Shown here piece by piece: positions 39,084 to 47,828 of a DNA stretch of 64,000 nucleotides. The stretch's first letter is position 1; each line of letters starts with the position of its first letter. The stretch is from assembly GCA_002794035.1 (NCBI GenBank), contig PCXQ01000006.1, forward strand, positions 26,302 through 90,301, given 5' to 3'. A model generated the notes under the pieces. The model made no database searches, was not told the DNA's origin, and saw only the letters and a list, made by a program, of their open reading frames with translations. Origin of the DNA: Candidatus Yanofskybacteria bacterium CG10_big_fil_rev_8_21_14_0_10_36_16. Its GTDB lineage: Bacteria > Patescibacteria > Paceibacteria > 2-02-FULL-40-12 > IGHO2-01-FULL-4-A. The position numbers were made by a program, and so were the translations under genes.

Positions 39084-40057
39084 TGAAATATTATAAAAAC
39101 AATTCTGGAATTGCCTTATTGCTAACCATAGTTTTTGTTACAGCAATGATCACTGTTATGATAGCTCTAATTGCAACATTCTTACCGAGAATAAAAACCT
39201 CATTTGATGTTAAAAATTCGGTAAATGCTCTATACGCCGCGGATACAGGGATTGAATATTGTTTATATGTTAGAAAAGCAATACTCACAGGAAGCAGATT
39301 GTATTGGAAATTTAATGAGGGTAACGGTAATAAAGTTTATGACTCAACAACAAGTAGCAATGACGGCAATATTTTTGGAAACAGAATTTGGACCATAGGT
39401 TTTTCAGGCAATGCGCTCCAATTTGACGGAGCTGGGGATTATATACTACACGAAAACGGAAGCACCGGGAGGCCGACATCACTCGCCAACAACCCTCTAA
39501 GTTTTACCGCTTGGATAAAAACACTCTCAACAGAAGGACTGATCATGCAACAAGGTTCTACAGATGCCGGAATGATGCTTGCCATAAGAGGCGGTAGGGC
39601 CGAATTTACATACAGGTGGAGCGCCTCAAGCCTTACAACACTTACAGGGACAACCTTTGTTAATGATAACAATTGGCATCTTTTAGTCGGAACCATAGAT
39701 GGATCGGGTAATATGAGGTTGGTGGTTGATAATCAAACACAGGGTACAGGATTAGCGACCCTATCTACAACCGAACCAACTTATGGTTTTCTGGTAGGAT
39801 CTGCAGTGGCAATATCAGGAGGAGTTATAAACCCCACAGCTGATTTTAATGGAACAATCGATGATGTAAGAATATATGCCAAAGATTTGACTCCTGATAT
39901 AATTGAAATTATATATAATGGTTTTACTCTACCAGTCTTTCAAAACGATTCTGAATTTACCCTCAATCCACCAGATTGTACAACAGAACCTCTTATATCA
40001 GTAGGCTCCTCTGGAACCTTTAGAGGAGTAAACAGGGCTTTTGAAATAAGTTTTTAA
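39083..40057 (+). CDS. PilX-like pilus protein with an inserted LamG (lectin-like) domain
   Basis: The N-terminus NNSGIALLLTIVFVTAMITV and ALYAADTGIEYCLYVRKA are PilX-type. Residues about 74-280 form a concanavalin A-like LamG/LamG-like domain: LYWKFNEGNGNKVYDST, ALQFDGAGDYI, LSFTAWIKT, WHLLVGTIDG and FNGTIDDVRIYAKDL. After it the short PilX-like tail resumes (FTLNPPDCTTEPLISVG to RGVNRAFEISF). So a carbohydrate- or protein-binding module appears inserted into a small pilin-like protein. It is a good candidate for a pilus-tip adhesin. No ligand can be named. Confidence 0.8.
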   Translation: MKYYKNNSGIALLLTIVFVTAMITVMIALIATFLPRIKTSFDVKNSVNALYAADTGIEYCLYVRKAILTGSRLYWKFNEGNGNKVYDSTTSSNDGNIFGNRIWTIGFSGNALQFDGAGDYILHENGSTGRPTSLANNPLSFTAWIKTLSTEGLIMQQGSTDAGMMLAIRGGRAEFTYRWSASSLTTLTGTTFVNDNNWHLLVGTIDGSGNMRLVVDNQTQGTGLATLSTTEPTYGFLVGSAVAISGGVINPTADFNGTIDDVRIYAKDLTPDIIEIIYNGFTLPVFQNDSEFTLNPPDCTTEPLISVGSSGTFRGVNRAFEISF

Positions 40058-40082
40058 CATTGAATAGTTTTTATTTTATGTA

Positions 40083-40114
40083 TTAAAAAACGCCATTTTT
40101 AGTGCGTTTTTTAA
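40083..40114 (+). terminator. Terminator of the minor pilin operon
   Basis: TTAAAAAACGC and GCGTTTTTTAA pair around ten bases. Confidence 0.8.
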
Positions 40115-40150
40115 TTGAAAATATCAATTAGAAGTGGTTAAATTATATTA

Positions 40151-42205
40151 ATGAACGACAAAAACCCAACAAAACAAGAGGCAAAAGAAAGAATAGAACA
40201 GCTTAAAAAACTTATTAAAAAATACCGTTATAGCAGATTAACTCTAGACAAACCGTTGGCGGAAGAACAGGTTGAGGACTCCTTAAAAAAGGAACTTTTT
40301 GATTTGGAACAACAATATCCTGATTTAATTACTCCTGATTCTCCCAGCCAAAGAGTAGGAGGAAAACCGCTTGATAAATTTGAAAAATTTAAACACCCTC
40401 GCCCCATGTTGTCATTTAATGATGCTTTTAATCAAAACGACATGGAAGATTGGCAGGATAGAATTGCAAGGGTCTTAAACGTAGAAATCCCAAAAGATGG
40501 ACATGCCCGCTCAAATTTTGCAGAGCAAAAACTAGGTGGGTATTATTGCGAATTAAAACTTGATGGGCTTGCAATTGAGTTGGTTTATAAAGATGGCAAA
40601 TTAGAAGTTGGTTCAACAAGAGGAGACGGATTGGTAGGTGAAAATGTGACTCAAAATTTAAAAACAATAGAATCAATTCCTTTGTCTTTGATAGCAGACC
40701 CCAACAACAAAGAGGTGGTGGTTAGAGGAGAGGTCTTTATTAATAAGAAAGATTTTGAAAAAATAAACAAAAAATACGAAAAGGAAGTTAAAAAAACATA
40801 TGCCAATCCAAGAAACCTTGCTGCGGGCTCTGTTCGACAGCTAAACTCTAAGATTACAGCCGAAAGAAATCTAGATTTCTTTGCTTATGATTTAATAACA
40901 GATTTTGGTCAAAAAACCCACGAAGACAAACATGATATTTTAAAAAATATGGGCTTCCCAACAAACCCCAACAACAAATTCTGCAAAAACTTAAAAGAAG
41001 TCCAAACATTTAGAGATCAATGGGAAAAACAAAAAGAAAAATTACCCTATCAAATAGATGGTGTAGTTGTTCAAATAAACGATAATAAATTATTTGAAAA
41101 ATTAGGAGTTGTTGGAAAATCACCTCGCGCCGCAATTGCTTATAAGTTTTCGCCTGAGCACGGAACTACAAAGGTTAAAGACATCATAATAAGCGTAGGC
41201 AGAACTGGAACACTAACCCCTGTGGCAATACTTGAACCAGTTGAAATTGGAGGTACAACCGTAAGCAGAGCTACTTTACATAACGAGGATGAAATAGATC
41301 GTCTTGGCATAAAAATAGGCGATACAGTAGTAGTAGGCAGAGCAGGAGACGTTATACCAGACATATTAGAAGTCATTAAGGACCTAAGAACAGGCAAAGA
41401 AAAAACGTTTAGATTCCCCGAGCAATGCCCAATTTGTGGCAACAAAACTGAACGCGCAAAAGGTGAAGCCGCCCACAAATGTGTAAATAAAAATTGCCCT
41501 GCAATAAAAAGAAGGGGCATGTATCATTTTGTATCAAGAGGAGCATTAGATATCGAAGGATTGGGACCTAAAATCATAGATCAACTATTAGATGCGGGAC
41601 TAATTAAAGATTCCGCTGATTTATACAATTTAAAAAAAGAAGATCTCTTAAACCTTGAACGTTTTGCTGAAAAATCTGCCGAGAATACCATAAACGCAAT
41701 ACAAGACAGAAAAAAAATACCGCTTGATCGTTTTATATATGCACTAGGTATTCCAAATGTTGGTTCTGAAACAGCGCTGGATCTTGCAAGAAAATATGGA
41801 ACATTAGAAAAATTATCTAAAGCCAACTTTGAAGAACTGGAAAAAATAAAGGACATCGGCAATGTAGTCGCCAAAAGCATAGACAACTGGTTCACTGATC
41901 CTTACCACAAAAACTTGCTCAATAAATTTAAAGAATCTGGAGTTAAAGCACTAGAACAAAAAACATCACAAAAATCTTCTAAACTAAAAGATCTCACATT
42001 TGTTTTCACGGGAACGCTAGAGTCAATAACTCGAGAAGATGCTGAGGAACTAGCACGAGAAAATGGAGGCAACACATCATCATCTGTTTCAAAAGCAACA
42101 GATTACCTTGTAACAGGTGAAAGCCCTGGTTCAAAGTATGACAAAGCTCAAAAATTAGGCATCAAAATAATAAGCGAGGAAGAATTCATAAAATTGTTAA
42201 AGTAA
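40151..42205 (+). CDS. ligA: NAD-dependent DNA ligase
   Basis: LigA seals nicks in replication and repair with NAD+. The nucleotidyl-transfer Lys lies in CELKLDGLAIEL near residue 136, with STRGDGLVGENVT following. The domain order is complete: Ia region at the N-terminus, adenylation, OB fold (VGRTGTLTPVAILEPV), a four-Cys zinc finger (CPIC...CVNKNC), helix-hairpin-helix repeats and a C-terminal BRCT domain (LTFVFTGTLESITREDAEEL). The length of 684 residues is normal. No ribosome site. Confidence 0.96.
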   Translation: MNDKNPTKQEAKERIEQLKKLIKKYRYSRLTLDKPLAEEQVEDSLKKELFDLEQQYPDLITPDSPSQRVGGKPLDKFEKFKHPRPMLSFNDAFNQNDMEDWQDRIARVLNVEIPKDGHARSNFAEQKLGGYYCELKLDGLAIELVYKDGKLEVGSTRGDGLVGENVTQNLKTIESIPLSLIADPNNKEVVVRGEVFINKKDFEKINKKYEKEVKKTYANPRNLAAGSVRQLNSKITAERNLDFFAYDLITDFGQKTHEDKHDILKNMGFPTNPNNKFCKNLKEVQTFRDQWEKQKEKLPYQIDGVVVQINDNKLFEKLGVVGKSPRAAIAYKFSPEHGTTKVKDIIISVGRTGTLTPVAILEPVEIGGTTVSRATLHNEDEIDRLGIKIGDTVVVGRAGDVIPDILEVIKDLRTGKEKTFRFPEQCPICGNKTERAKGEAAHKCVNKNCPAIKRRGMYHFVSRGALDIEGLGPKIIDQLLDAGLIKDSADLYNLKKEDLLNLERFAEKSAENTINAIQDRKKIPLDRFIYALGIPNVGSETALDLARKYGTLEKLSKANFEELEKIKDIGNVVAKSIDNWFTDPYHKNLLNKFKESGVKALEQKTSQKSSKLKDLTFVFTGTLESITREDAEELARENGGNTSSSVSKATDYLVTGESPGSKYDKAQKLGIKIISEEEFIKLLK

Positions 42206-42275
42206 AAAACATAATAATAATCATGATAAAACTTAGGTTTTTTTAATATTTTGTGTTAATTTATGAATATAACTT

Positions 42276-42587
42276 ATGTCAAAAATAACTAAAATTGAAG
42301 TAACAAATATTGCAAATCTTGCTCGAATCGATTTAACAGACAAAGAAAAAGAAAAAATGGCCAAAGAGCTTGGTTCGGTTTTGGAATATATTGATCAGCT
42401 TCAAGAAGTTGATACTAGCAAAGTCCAAGCGGACATTAACCCCCATCACGAACTTATTAATATTTTAAGAGAAGATGATAAATTAAGTCATGAACCCGCT
42501 GAAAATACGGATAAATTATTAAAAGAAGCTCCTGAAACAAAAGATGGTTTCATTAAGGTTAAATCCGTATTTAATAAAGATAAATGA
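42276..42587 (+). CDS. gatC: Asp-tRNA(Asn)/Glu-tRNA(Gln) amidotransferase subunit C
   Basis: GatC stabilises the GatCAB amidotransferase. The 103-residue product shows VTNIANLARIDLTDKEKEKMAKEL and VDTSKVQ, the family pattern. Its stop overlaps the gatA start (ATGA). gatB is not in the window. Confidence 0.92.
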   Translation: MSKITKIEVTNIANLARIDLTDKEKEKMAKELGSVLEYIDQLQEVDTSKVQADINPHHELINILREDDKLSHEPAENTDKLLKEAPETKDGFIKVKSVFNKDK

Positions 42588-43993
42588 CAAAAGAAAACAC
42601 AATTAAATCAATTCACGAAAGCCTTGAGAAAGGAGAATTTAGTGCAGAAGAAATTTTTAAACATTACCATGACAAGATAAACAAAAAGAATAAGGAACTA
42701 AACGCTTATCTTTCTGTGTTTAAAGACCCTCAAATTGAAGGCTCACGTCCTTCAGTTCTTTCAGGCATACCCTCAGCAATCAAGGACAATATTTTAATTG
42801 AAGGTGAAAAATGTACCGCAGCATCTAAAATCCTAGAAAATTACACTGCAACATATGACGCAGGTGTTATATCAAAACTAAAAAAATCAGGTGTTCAATT
42901 TTTAGGAAAAACGAACATGGATGATTCCGCAATGGGTGCATCTGGAGAAAGTTCAGCTTTTGGTCCAACAAAAAATCCTCATGACTTATCTAGAGTGCCC
43001 GGTGGTTCATCAAGCGGTTCAGCTGCTGCTGTAGCTGCTGACCTTGCTGTTTTTGCTTTGGGCTCAGACACAGGAGGATCAATCAGGTGCCCAGCATCGT
43101 TTTGTGGGATTGTAGGATTAAACCCAACATATGGCAGAGTATCGCGCCATGGTTTAATAGCTATGGCATCAAGTTTAGACCAGATAGGGCCTCTTACAAA
43201 AAATGTAGAAGATGCAGCTCTGATTTTAAATGCCATATCAGGACATGACGAGATGGATGCAACTTCAGCAAAAAAAGAAGTGCCTGACTTTACCAAAAAC
43301 TTAGACAAGCCACTAAAAGGATTACGTGCCGCAGTACCAAAAGAATTTATGGGGGAAGGATTAGAAGAAAACGTAAAACAATTAGTATTAAAAACCATAG
43401 CAAAGCTTGAATCGCTTGGTGTTCACGTGGATCAAGTTTCTATGCCTCACTTAAAATATTCCATAGCTGTTTATTATATTATTGTACCTTCCGAGGTTTC
43501 TGCTAACTTAGCAAGGCTTGATGGCATAAGATACGGCTTATCTGAAAAAGCTGACAATTTATTCGATGTTTATGCAAAATCAAAAGAAAAAGGATTTGGT
43601 CCGGAAATCAAAAGAAGGATAATGCTTGGAACCTATGCGTTATCTTCTGGTTATTACGATGCCTATTACAAAAAAGCACAAAAGGTGCGAACTGTTATAA
43701 GACATGATTTTGATAAGGTTTTTGAAGATTTTGACATTATTGTTGGTCCAACAATGCCCACTCCCGCATTTAAACTAGGAGAAAAATCAGAGGATCCTCT
43801 ATCTATGTATTTAGCAGATATATTTACATGTCCTTCTAAGCTTGCTGGATTACCTGCTATTTCTGTGCCTTGCGGTATCACGAATAAACTACCAGTAGGA
43901 TTTCAAATAATAGGCAGACATTTTGATGAATACACCTTATTAAGGGTAGGTCACCAACTAGAAAAAGAAGGGATAAAAAACCAGACGGTTTAA
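42584..43993 (+). CDS. gatA: Asp-tRNA(Asn)/Glu-tRNA(Gln) amidotransferase subunit A
   Basis: GatA releases ammonia from glutamine for transamidation of misacylated tRNA. It is an amidase-signature enzyme: Lys of the triad in GIPSAIKDNI, the two Ser in GGSSSGSAAAVAA and LGSDTGGSIRCPASFCG. The length of 469 residues is usual. Having gatCA suggests that Gln-tRNA or Asn-tRNA is made indirectly. Confidence 0.95.
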   Translation: MTKENTIKSIHESLEKGEFSAEEIFKHYHDKINKKNKELNAYLSVFKDPQIEGSRPSVLSGIPSAIKDNILIEGEKCTAASKILENYTATYDAGVISKLKKSGVQFLGKTNMDDSAMGASGESSAFGPTKNPHDLSRVPGGSSSGSAAAVAADLAVFALGSDTGGSIRCPASFCGIVGLNPTYGRVSRHGLIAMASSLDQIGPLTKNVEDAALILNAISGHDEMDATSAKKEVPDFTKNLDKPLKGLRAAVPKEFMGEGLEENVKQLVLKTIAKLESLGVHVDQVSMPHLKYSIAVYYIIVPSEVSANLARLDGIRYGLSEKADNLFDVYAKSKEKGFGPEIKRRIMLGTYALSSGYYDAYYKKAQKVRTVIRHDFDKVFEDFDIIVGPTMPTPAFKLGEKSEDPLSMYLADIFTCPSKLAGLPAISVPCGITNKLPVGFQIIGRHFDEYTLLRVGHQLEKEGIKNQTV

Positions 43994-44003
43994 TTAATAA
44001 ACA

Positions 44004-44630
44004 ATGGCCATTGCTCAAGCTAATAATTTAAATTTCACATCGAGTACTGATGCAGCACAAAATGTCGGACCCAACTTAGGTCCAGCAATTGCTCAAATAG
44101 CAACTCGGGCCTTTGATTTTGTGCAAAATTTTGATTATGTAGGGCTTTTATCTACCTTAAGATTTATTTCTTACATATTTACAGTTATATTTGTTTTAAT
44201 TCTGGGATATATACTTTATAAAGTAAGCCAATTGTCATCAAAAGGAACAGGAAGTAGTATGCCACTAGAGGGCATCAAAGACGAGCTCTCACCACCCCAG
44301 CCAGCTCAAAGTGCCTACGATGCAAGATGGAAAGAAATTAAGAAACATGCCGAATCATTCAATGTTGCCGAGTGGAAATTTGCCGTAGTTGAGGGAGACA
44401 AACTTGTTCATGACACCTTAAAGAAAGCAGGTTTTGGTACTGGGTCAATGGGAGACATTCTAGAATCAACATCACATGATCAGTTGCCTGAAATAGGAAA
44501 CCTGTGGGATGCTCACAAACTAAGAAATCTATTAGTTCATGATTCAGATTATGAACTAACCCACAACCAAGCCTTGGCTGCAATAAATGTTTTTGAAAGG
44601 GTATTAAAAGAATTAGGCGCAATAAACTAA
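44004..44630 (+). CDS. Membrane protein with a C-terminal HEPN-like helical domain
   Basis: The 208-residue product has one clear membrane helix (FISYIFTVIFVLILGYILY) after an Ala/Asn-rich N-terminus. The C-terminal ~110 residues are helical and contain AHKLRNLLVHDSDYELTHNQA, where RN-x3-H resembles the R-x4-6-H motif of HEPN domains. I recall proteins of this kind in CPR genomes as uncharacterised. No toxin-antitoxin partner is next to it, and it sits in a housekeeping run. Confidence 0.5.
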   Translation: MAIAQANNLNFTSSTDAAQNVGPNLGPAIAQIATRAFDFVQNFDYVGLLSTLRFISYIFTVIFVLILGYILYKVSQLSSKGTGSSMPLEGIKDELSPPQPAQSAYDARWKEIKKHAESFNVAEWKFAVVEGDKLVHDTLKKAGFGTGSMGDILESTSHDQLPEIGNLWDAHKLRNLLVHDSDYELTHNQALAAINVFERVLKELGAIN

Positions 44631-44693
44631 AAGATTAAGCATGATTGCTCACAGCTAACATTCATGTTATTCTGGGAGTGCACAACACAAACT

Positions 44694-45986
44694 ATGAATC
44701 AAAATCACAATCATTATCATTACCACACTTACTCCAACGGCTTACGATTAATAACCGTGCCAATGGAAAGCACCAAGACAGTTAACGTCTTGGTTTTGGT
44801 TGGAACTGGATCTCGCTATGAAACAAAGGACATTAACGGGATTTCACATTTTCTTGAACATATGATGTTCAAAGGTACAAAAAAAAGACCCGGGGCATTA
44901 GACATAAGCCAAGAGCTTGATTCAATTGGAGCTGAATATAACGCCTTCACATCAAAAGAGTACACGGGTTATTACATAAAAGCAGCTAGTTCAAAATTTG
45001 ATCTAACGCTTGATGTAATATCAGACATATTCCAAAATTCAAAACTTGATGAAAAAGAAATAGACAAAGAAAGAGGAGTAATTATAGAAGAAATAAATAT
45101 GTACTTTGACATGCCTCGCCGAGATGTCCATGATGTTTTTGAAGGACTTCTTTATGGCGATCAGCCACTGGGCTGGAATATTGCAGGAGAAAAAGAAAAC
45201 ATAAACAACATACAAAGACATCAATTTGTAGATTATTTTAATAGCCACTATTTTGCAGGCAATACTATTGTTGCTGTATCTGGCAACGTTACACCTGATG
45301 AAGTAAAAGAAAAGGTTGAAAAAAGTTTCAATAACATAAGGGAACATGAAAAATTAACAGCCCTTCCAACTCATGAAAAACAAGACAAACCGGCACTTAA
45401 AACAAAGGAAAAGAAGACCGACCAAACAAACTTTATATTGGGCTGTCGTGCTTACAACATGTTTGATGATCACAACTTGAACACAGCTGAGGTGCTATCT
45501 GTAATTTTGGGAGGTAACATGAGTTCACGCTTATTTACCGAGGTTAGAGAAAAAAGAGGGTTGGCATATTCAGTAGCAAGTTGGGCTGATGCATTTACAG
45601 ATGTCGGCTATTTCGGCACTCAATCAGGAACTGACAATAGTCGTTTTCTTGAAGCATTAAAGGTTGTGTTAGATGAGTATAAAAAAATAGCAAACGAAAA
45701 AATACCCGAAAAAGAACTCAAAAAAGCTATTGAATACATAAAGGGCAAAACAGTTATAGGACTTGAGTCTTCGGATTCTATGGCTGTTTTTTATGCTGAA
45801 CAAGAATTACTTAGAAAAGAAATCAAAACCCCAGAAGAAAAATTAAAAGAAATAGAAAAAGTTACGATTGATGATATACAAAAAATTGCTCAAGACATTT
45901 TTAAACCTGAAAAATTAAACCTCGCAGTAATTGGGCCAGTTCAAGATAAGGAGGAGGAAATACAAAAAATACTCAATTCATGGTAA
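44694..45986 (+). CDS. M16 family zinc metallopeptidase
   Basis: The HxxEH zinc motif lies in SHFLEHMMFKGT, with the distant Glu in EEINMYFDMPRRD. The C-terminal half has the RGLAYSV motif (REKRGLAYSVASW) of processing peptidases. About 430 residues is the size of single-unit mitochondrial-processing-like bacterial M16 enzymes (MlpA/PqqL type). The ATG at 44694 is favoured over the one at 44664, whose extra residues MLFWECTTQT do not resemble the family. There is no signal peptide, so it is probably cytoplasmic. Confidence 0.9.
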   Translation: MNQNHNHYHYHTYSNGLRLITVPMESTKTVNVLVLVGTGSRYETKDINGISHFLEHMMFKGTKKRPGALDISQELDSIGAEYNAFTSKEYTGYYIKAASSKFDLTLDVISDIFQNSKLDEKEIDKERGVIIEEINMYFDMPRRDVHDVFEGLLYGDQPLGWNIAGEKENINNIQRHQFVDYFNSHYFAGNTIVAVSGNVTPDEVKEKVEKSFNNIREHEKLTALPTHEKQDKPALKTKEKKTDQTNFILGCRAYNMFDDHNLNTAEVLSVILGGNMSSRLFTEVREKRGLAYSVASWADAFTDVGYFGTQSGTDNSRFLEALKVVLDEYKKIANEKIPEKELKKAIEYIKGKTVIGLESSDSMAVFYAEQELLRKEIKTPEEKLKEIEKVTIDDIQKIAQDIFKPEKLNLAVIGPVQDKEEEIQKILNSW

Positions 45987-45997
45987 TATTAACTTAG

Positions 45998-47080
45998 GTG
46001 AACAATAACCACTCATTAGAATTATCTACCTATTCAATTTTTAAGGTTATCATAATAATCTTATTTTTTGCTTTCCTTTATTTTGTAAAAGACGTTATTT
46101 TAATATTACTTTTTTCAATTGTTATTGCTTCTGGGGTCAGCCCATTTGCTGATTGGCTTGAAAAAAAGAAGGTACCTCGTCTAGTGGGTGTATTATTGCT
46201 ATACATTGCACTGTTTGGACTTTTTGCCTTTTTGATGTCCCTTGTTGTGCCAATAATTTCGGTTGAATTAAATCAATTAACTGAAACCCTGCCGCAACTT
46301 TTTGAAAAAATATCAGGCGCTCTTGAAAAAGCCCAGCAATCAAGCGCTGCTGGATATTTTGATTTTGTAAGCGAGATTCAAAATCTTCTTGATGCATTAT
46401 CCCAATTTTTACATGTCTCATCTCAGTCAACCATTAGTTTTTTGATTGGAATCTTTGGCGGTATATTTTCATTTCTAGCAATAATAGTAATTTCTTTTTA
46501 TCTGTCGGTAACCAAAAACGGAATAATAAGCTTCATAGAATCAATACTTCCTGAAAAAAAAGAAGAGTATGTTATAGGCCTCATTAAAAGATCGGAAAAA
46601 AAAGTTGGAAGATGGCTTCAAGGACAACTCCTTTTGGCTCTTACAGTTGGCTTAACAGTATTTGTTGGTCTTTCTATTCTTGGAGTAAAATTTGCTTTAT
46701 TGCTTGGTATAATAGCAATGATTCTTGAGTTAGTTCCTTTTGTTGGTCCTGTAATAGCTGCGGTTCCTGCTGTTGTTCTTGCTTTAACACAGGGTCCGGT
46801 ATTTTCACTGTGGGTAGGATTGTTTTATATAGGAGTCCAACAAATTGAAAACAACATTTTAACACCGCTTATCCTTGGAAGAACCACGGGGCTAAACCCT
46901 GTTACAGTTATTCTTGCCCTGCTTATGGGAGGAAAATTAGCTGGTATACTAGGGTTTTTTTTAGCAATCCCAGTTACGGTTGTAATAGTTGAAATAATAG
47001 AAGATATGGCACAAAGAAGAGGAGAACACAAAGTAATACCGGAAGAAAAAGAAGGAATGCCAACAGCTGAAGCGTCTTGA
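45998..47080 (+). CDS. AI-2E family membrane permease
   Basis: The 360-residue protein has about eight membrane helices and the family signature in VLLFSIVIASGVSPFADWLEKK, RWLQGQLLLALTVGLTVFVGL and VQQIENNILTPLILGRTTGLNP. Members export autoinducer-2 or act as Na+/H+ antiporters, so the substrate cannot be assigned. GTG start, 11 bases after the peptidase. Confidence 0.88.
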   Translation: MNNNHSLELSTYSIFKVIIIILFFAFLYFVKDVILILLFSIVIASGVSPFADWLEKKKVPRLVGVLLLYIALFGLFAFLMSLVVPIISVELNQLTETLPQLFEKISGALEKAQQSSAAGYFDFVSEIQNLLDALSQFLHVSSQSTISFLIGIFGGIFSFLAIIVISFYLSVTKNGIISFIESILPEKKEEYVIGLIKRSEKKVGRWLQGQLLLALTVGLTVFVGLSILGVKFALLLGIIAMILELVPFVGPVIAAVPAVVLALTQGPVFSLWVGLFYIGVQQIENNILTPLILGRTTGLNPVTVILALLMGGKLAGILGFFLAIPVTVVIVEIIEDMAQRRGEHKVIPEEKEGMPTAEAS

Positions 47081-47104
47081 TATTTAATAACTAATTGAAA
47101 ACAA

Positions 47105-47764
47105 ATGAACTTGTACGTAGTCGCAACTCCCATCGGAAATCTAAAAGACATGACATTTCGAGCCATTGAAACCCTGAAAGGGGTTGATTTAATACTGGCT
47201 GAAGACACAAGAGTTACCAGAAAACTCTTAGATCACTATGGAATTAATACTCCGCTTGAAAGCTTCCACCAACATAGTGATTCTGAAAAAATTAATAACA
47301 TTGTTGAACAGCTACAAAAAGGTAAAAATGTCGCCCTTGTTTCAGATGCCGGCACTCCTGGCATAAATGATCCCGGCGGAATCCTTGTAAACAAAATTAT
47401 TGAATCAGGGCCTGAAATTAAAATCATTCCTATCCCGGGGCCCAACGCTGCAATTACAGCTCTGAGTATTTCAGGAATTAACGCTGACAAATTTATTTTT
47501 CTTGGTTATCCTCCTCACAAAAAAGGCCGTCAAACATTCTTTAAAGAACTTTCTGAATCAAAGTGTCCATCAGTATTTTATGAATCTAGTCACAGAATTT
47601 TTAAAGCATTAACCCAATTATCTGAACTTGAAGGAACAAAAGAGAAACACATAATTGTCGCGCGTGAATTAACCAAAAAATTTGAAACAATTTACAGAGG
47701 TACAGCATCTGACATTTTAACCAAACTAGAAACAAGAGGGGAGTTTGTGGTAATTGTAACTTAA
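47105..47764 (+). CDS. rsmI: 16S rRNA (cytidine-1402 2'-O)-methyltransferase
   Basis: RsmI methylates C1402 in the decoding centre using S-adenosylmethionine. The sequence has the tetrapyrrole-methylase fold motifs NLYVVATPIGNLKDMTFRA, LAEDTRVTRKLL, VALVSDAGTPGINDPGG and PGPNAAITALSISG. At 219 residues it is shorter than the usual ~280, ending after GEFVVIV, so the C-terminal extension is missing. Confidence 0.93.
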   Translation: MNLYVVATPIGNLKDMTFRAIETLKGVDLILAEDTRVTRKLLDHYGINTPLESFHQHSDSEKINNIVEQLQKGKNVALVSDAGTPGINDPGGILVNKIIESGPEIKIIPIPGPNAAITALSISGINADKFIFLGYPPHKKGRQTFFKELSESKCPSVFYESSHRIFKALTQLSELEGTKEKHIIVARELTKKFETIYRGTASDILTKLETRGEFVVIVT

Positions 47765-47770
47765 TAAACT

Positions 47771-47820
47771 ATATACCCCATAATTAAAAACCTTTATTTT
47801 TAGGGGTTTTTTTGGTATAT
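47771..47820 (+). terminator. Terminator after rsmI
   Basis: AAAAACC and GGTTTTT form the core with a T-run, enclosed by ATATACC/GGTATAT. Confidence 0.65.
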
Positions 47821-47828
47821 TTTTAACA

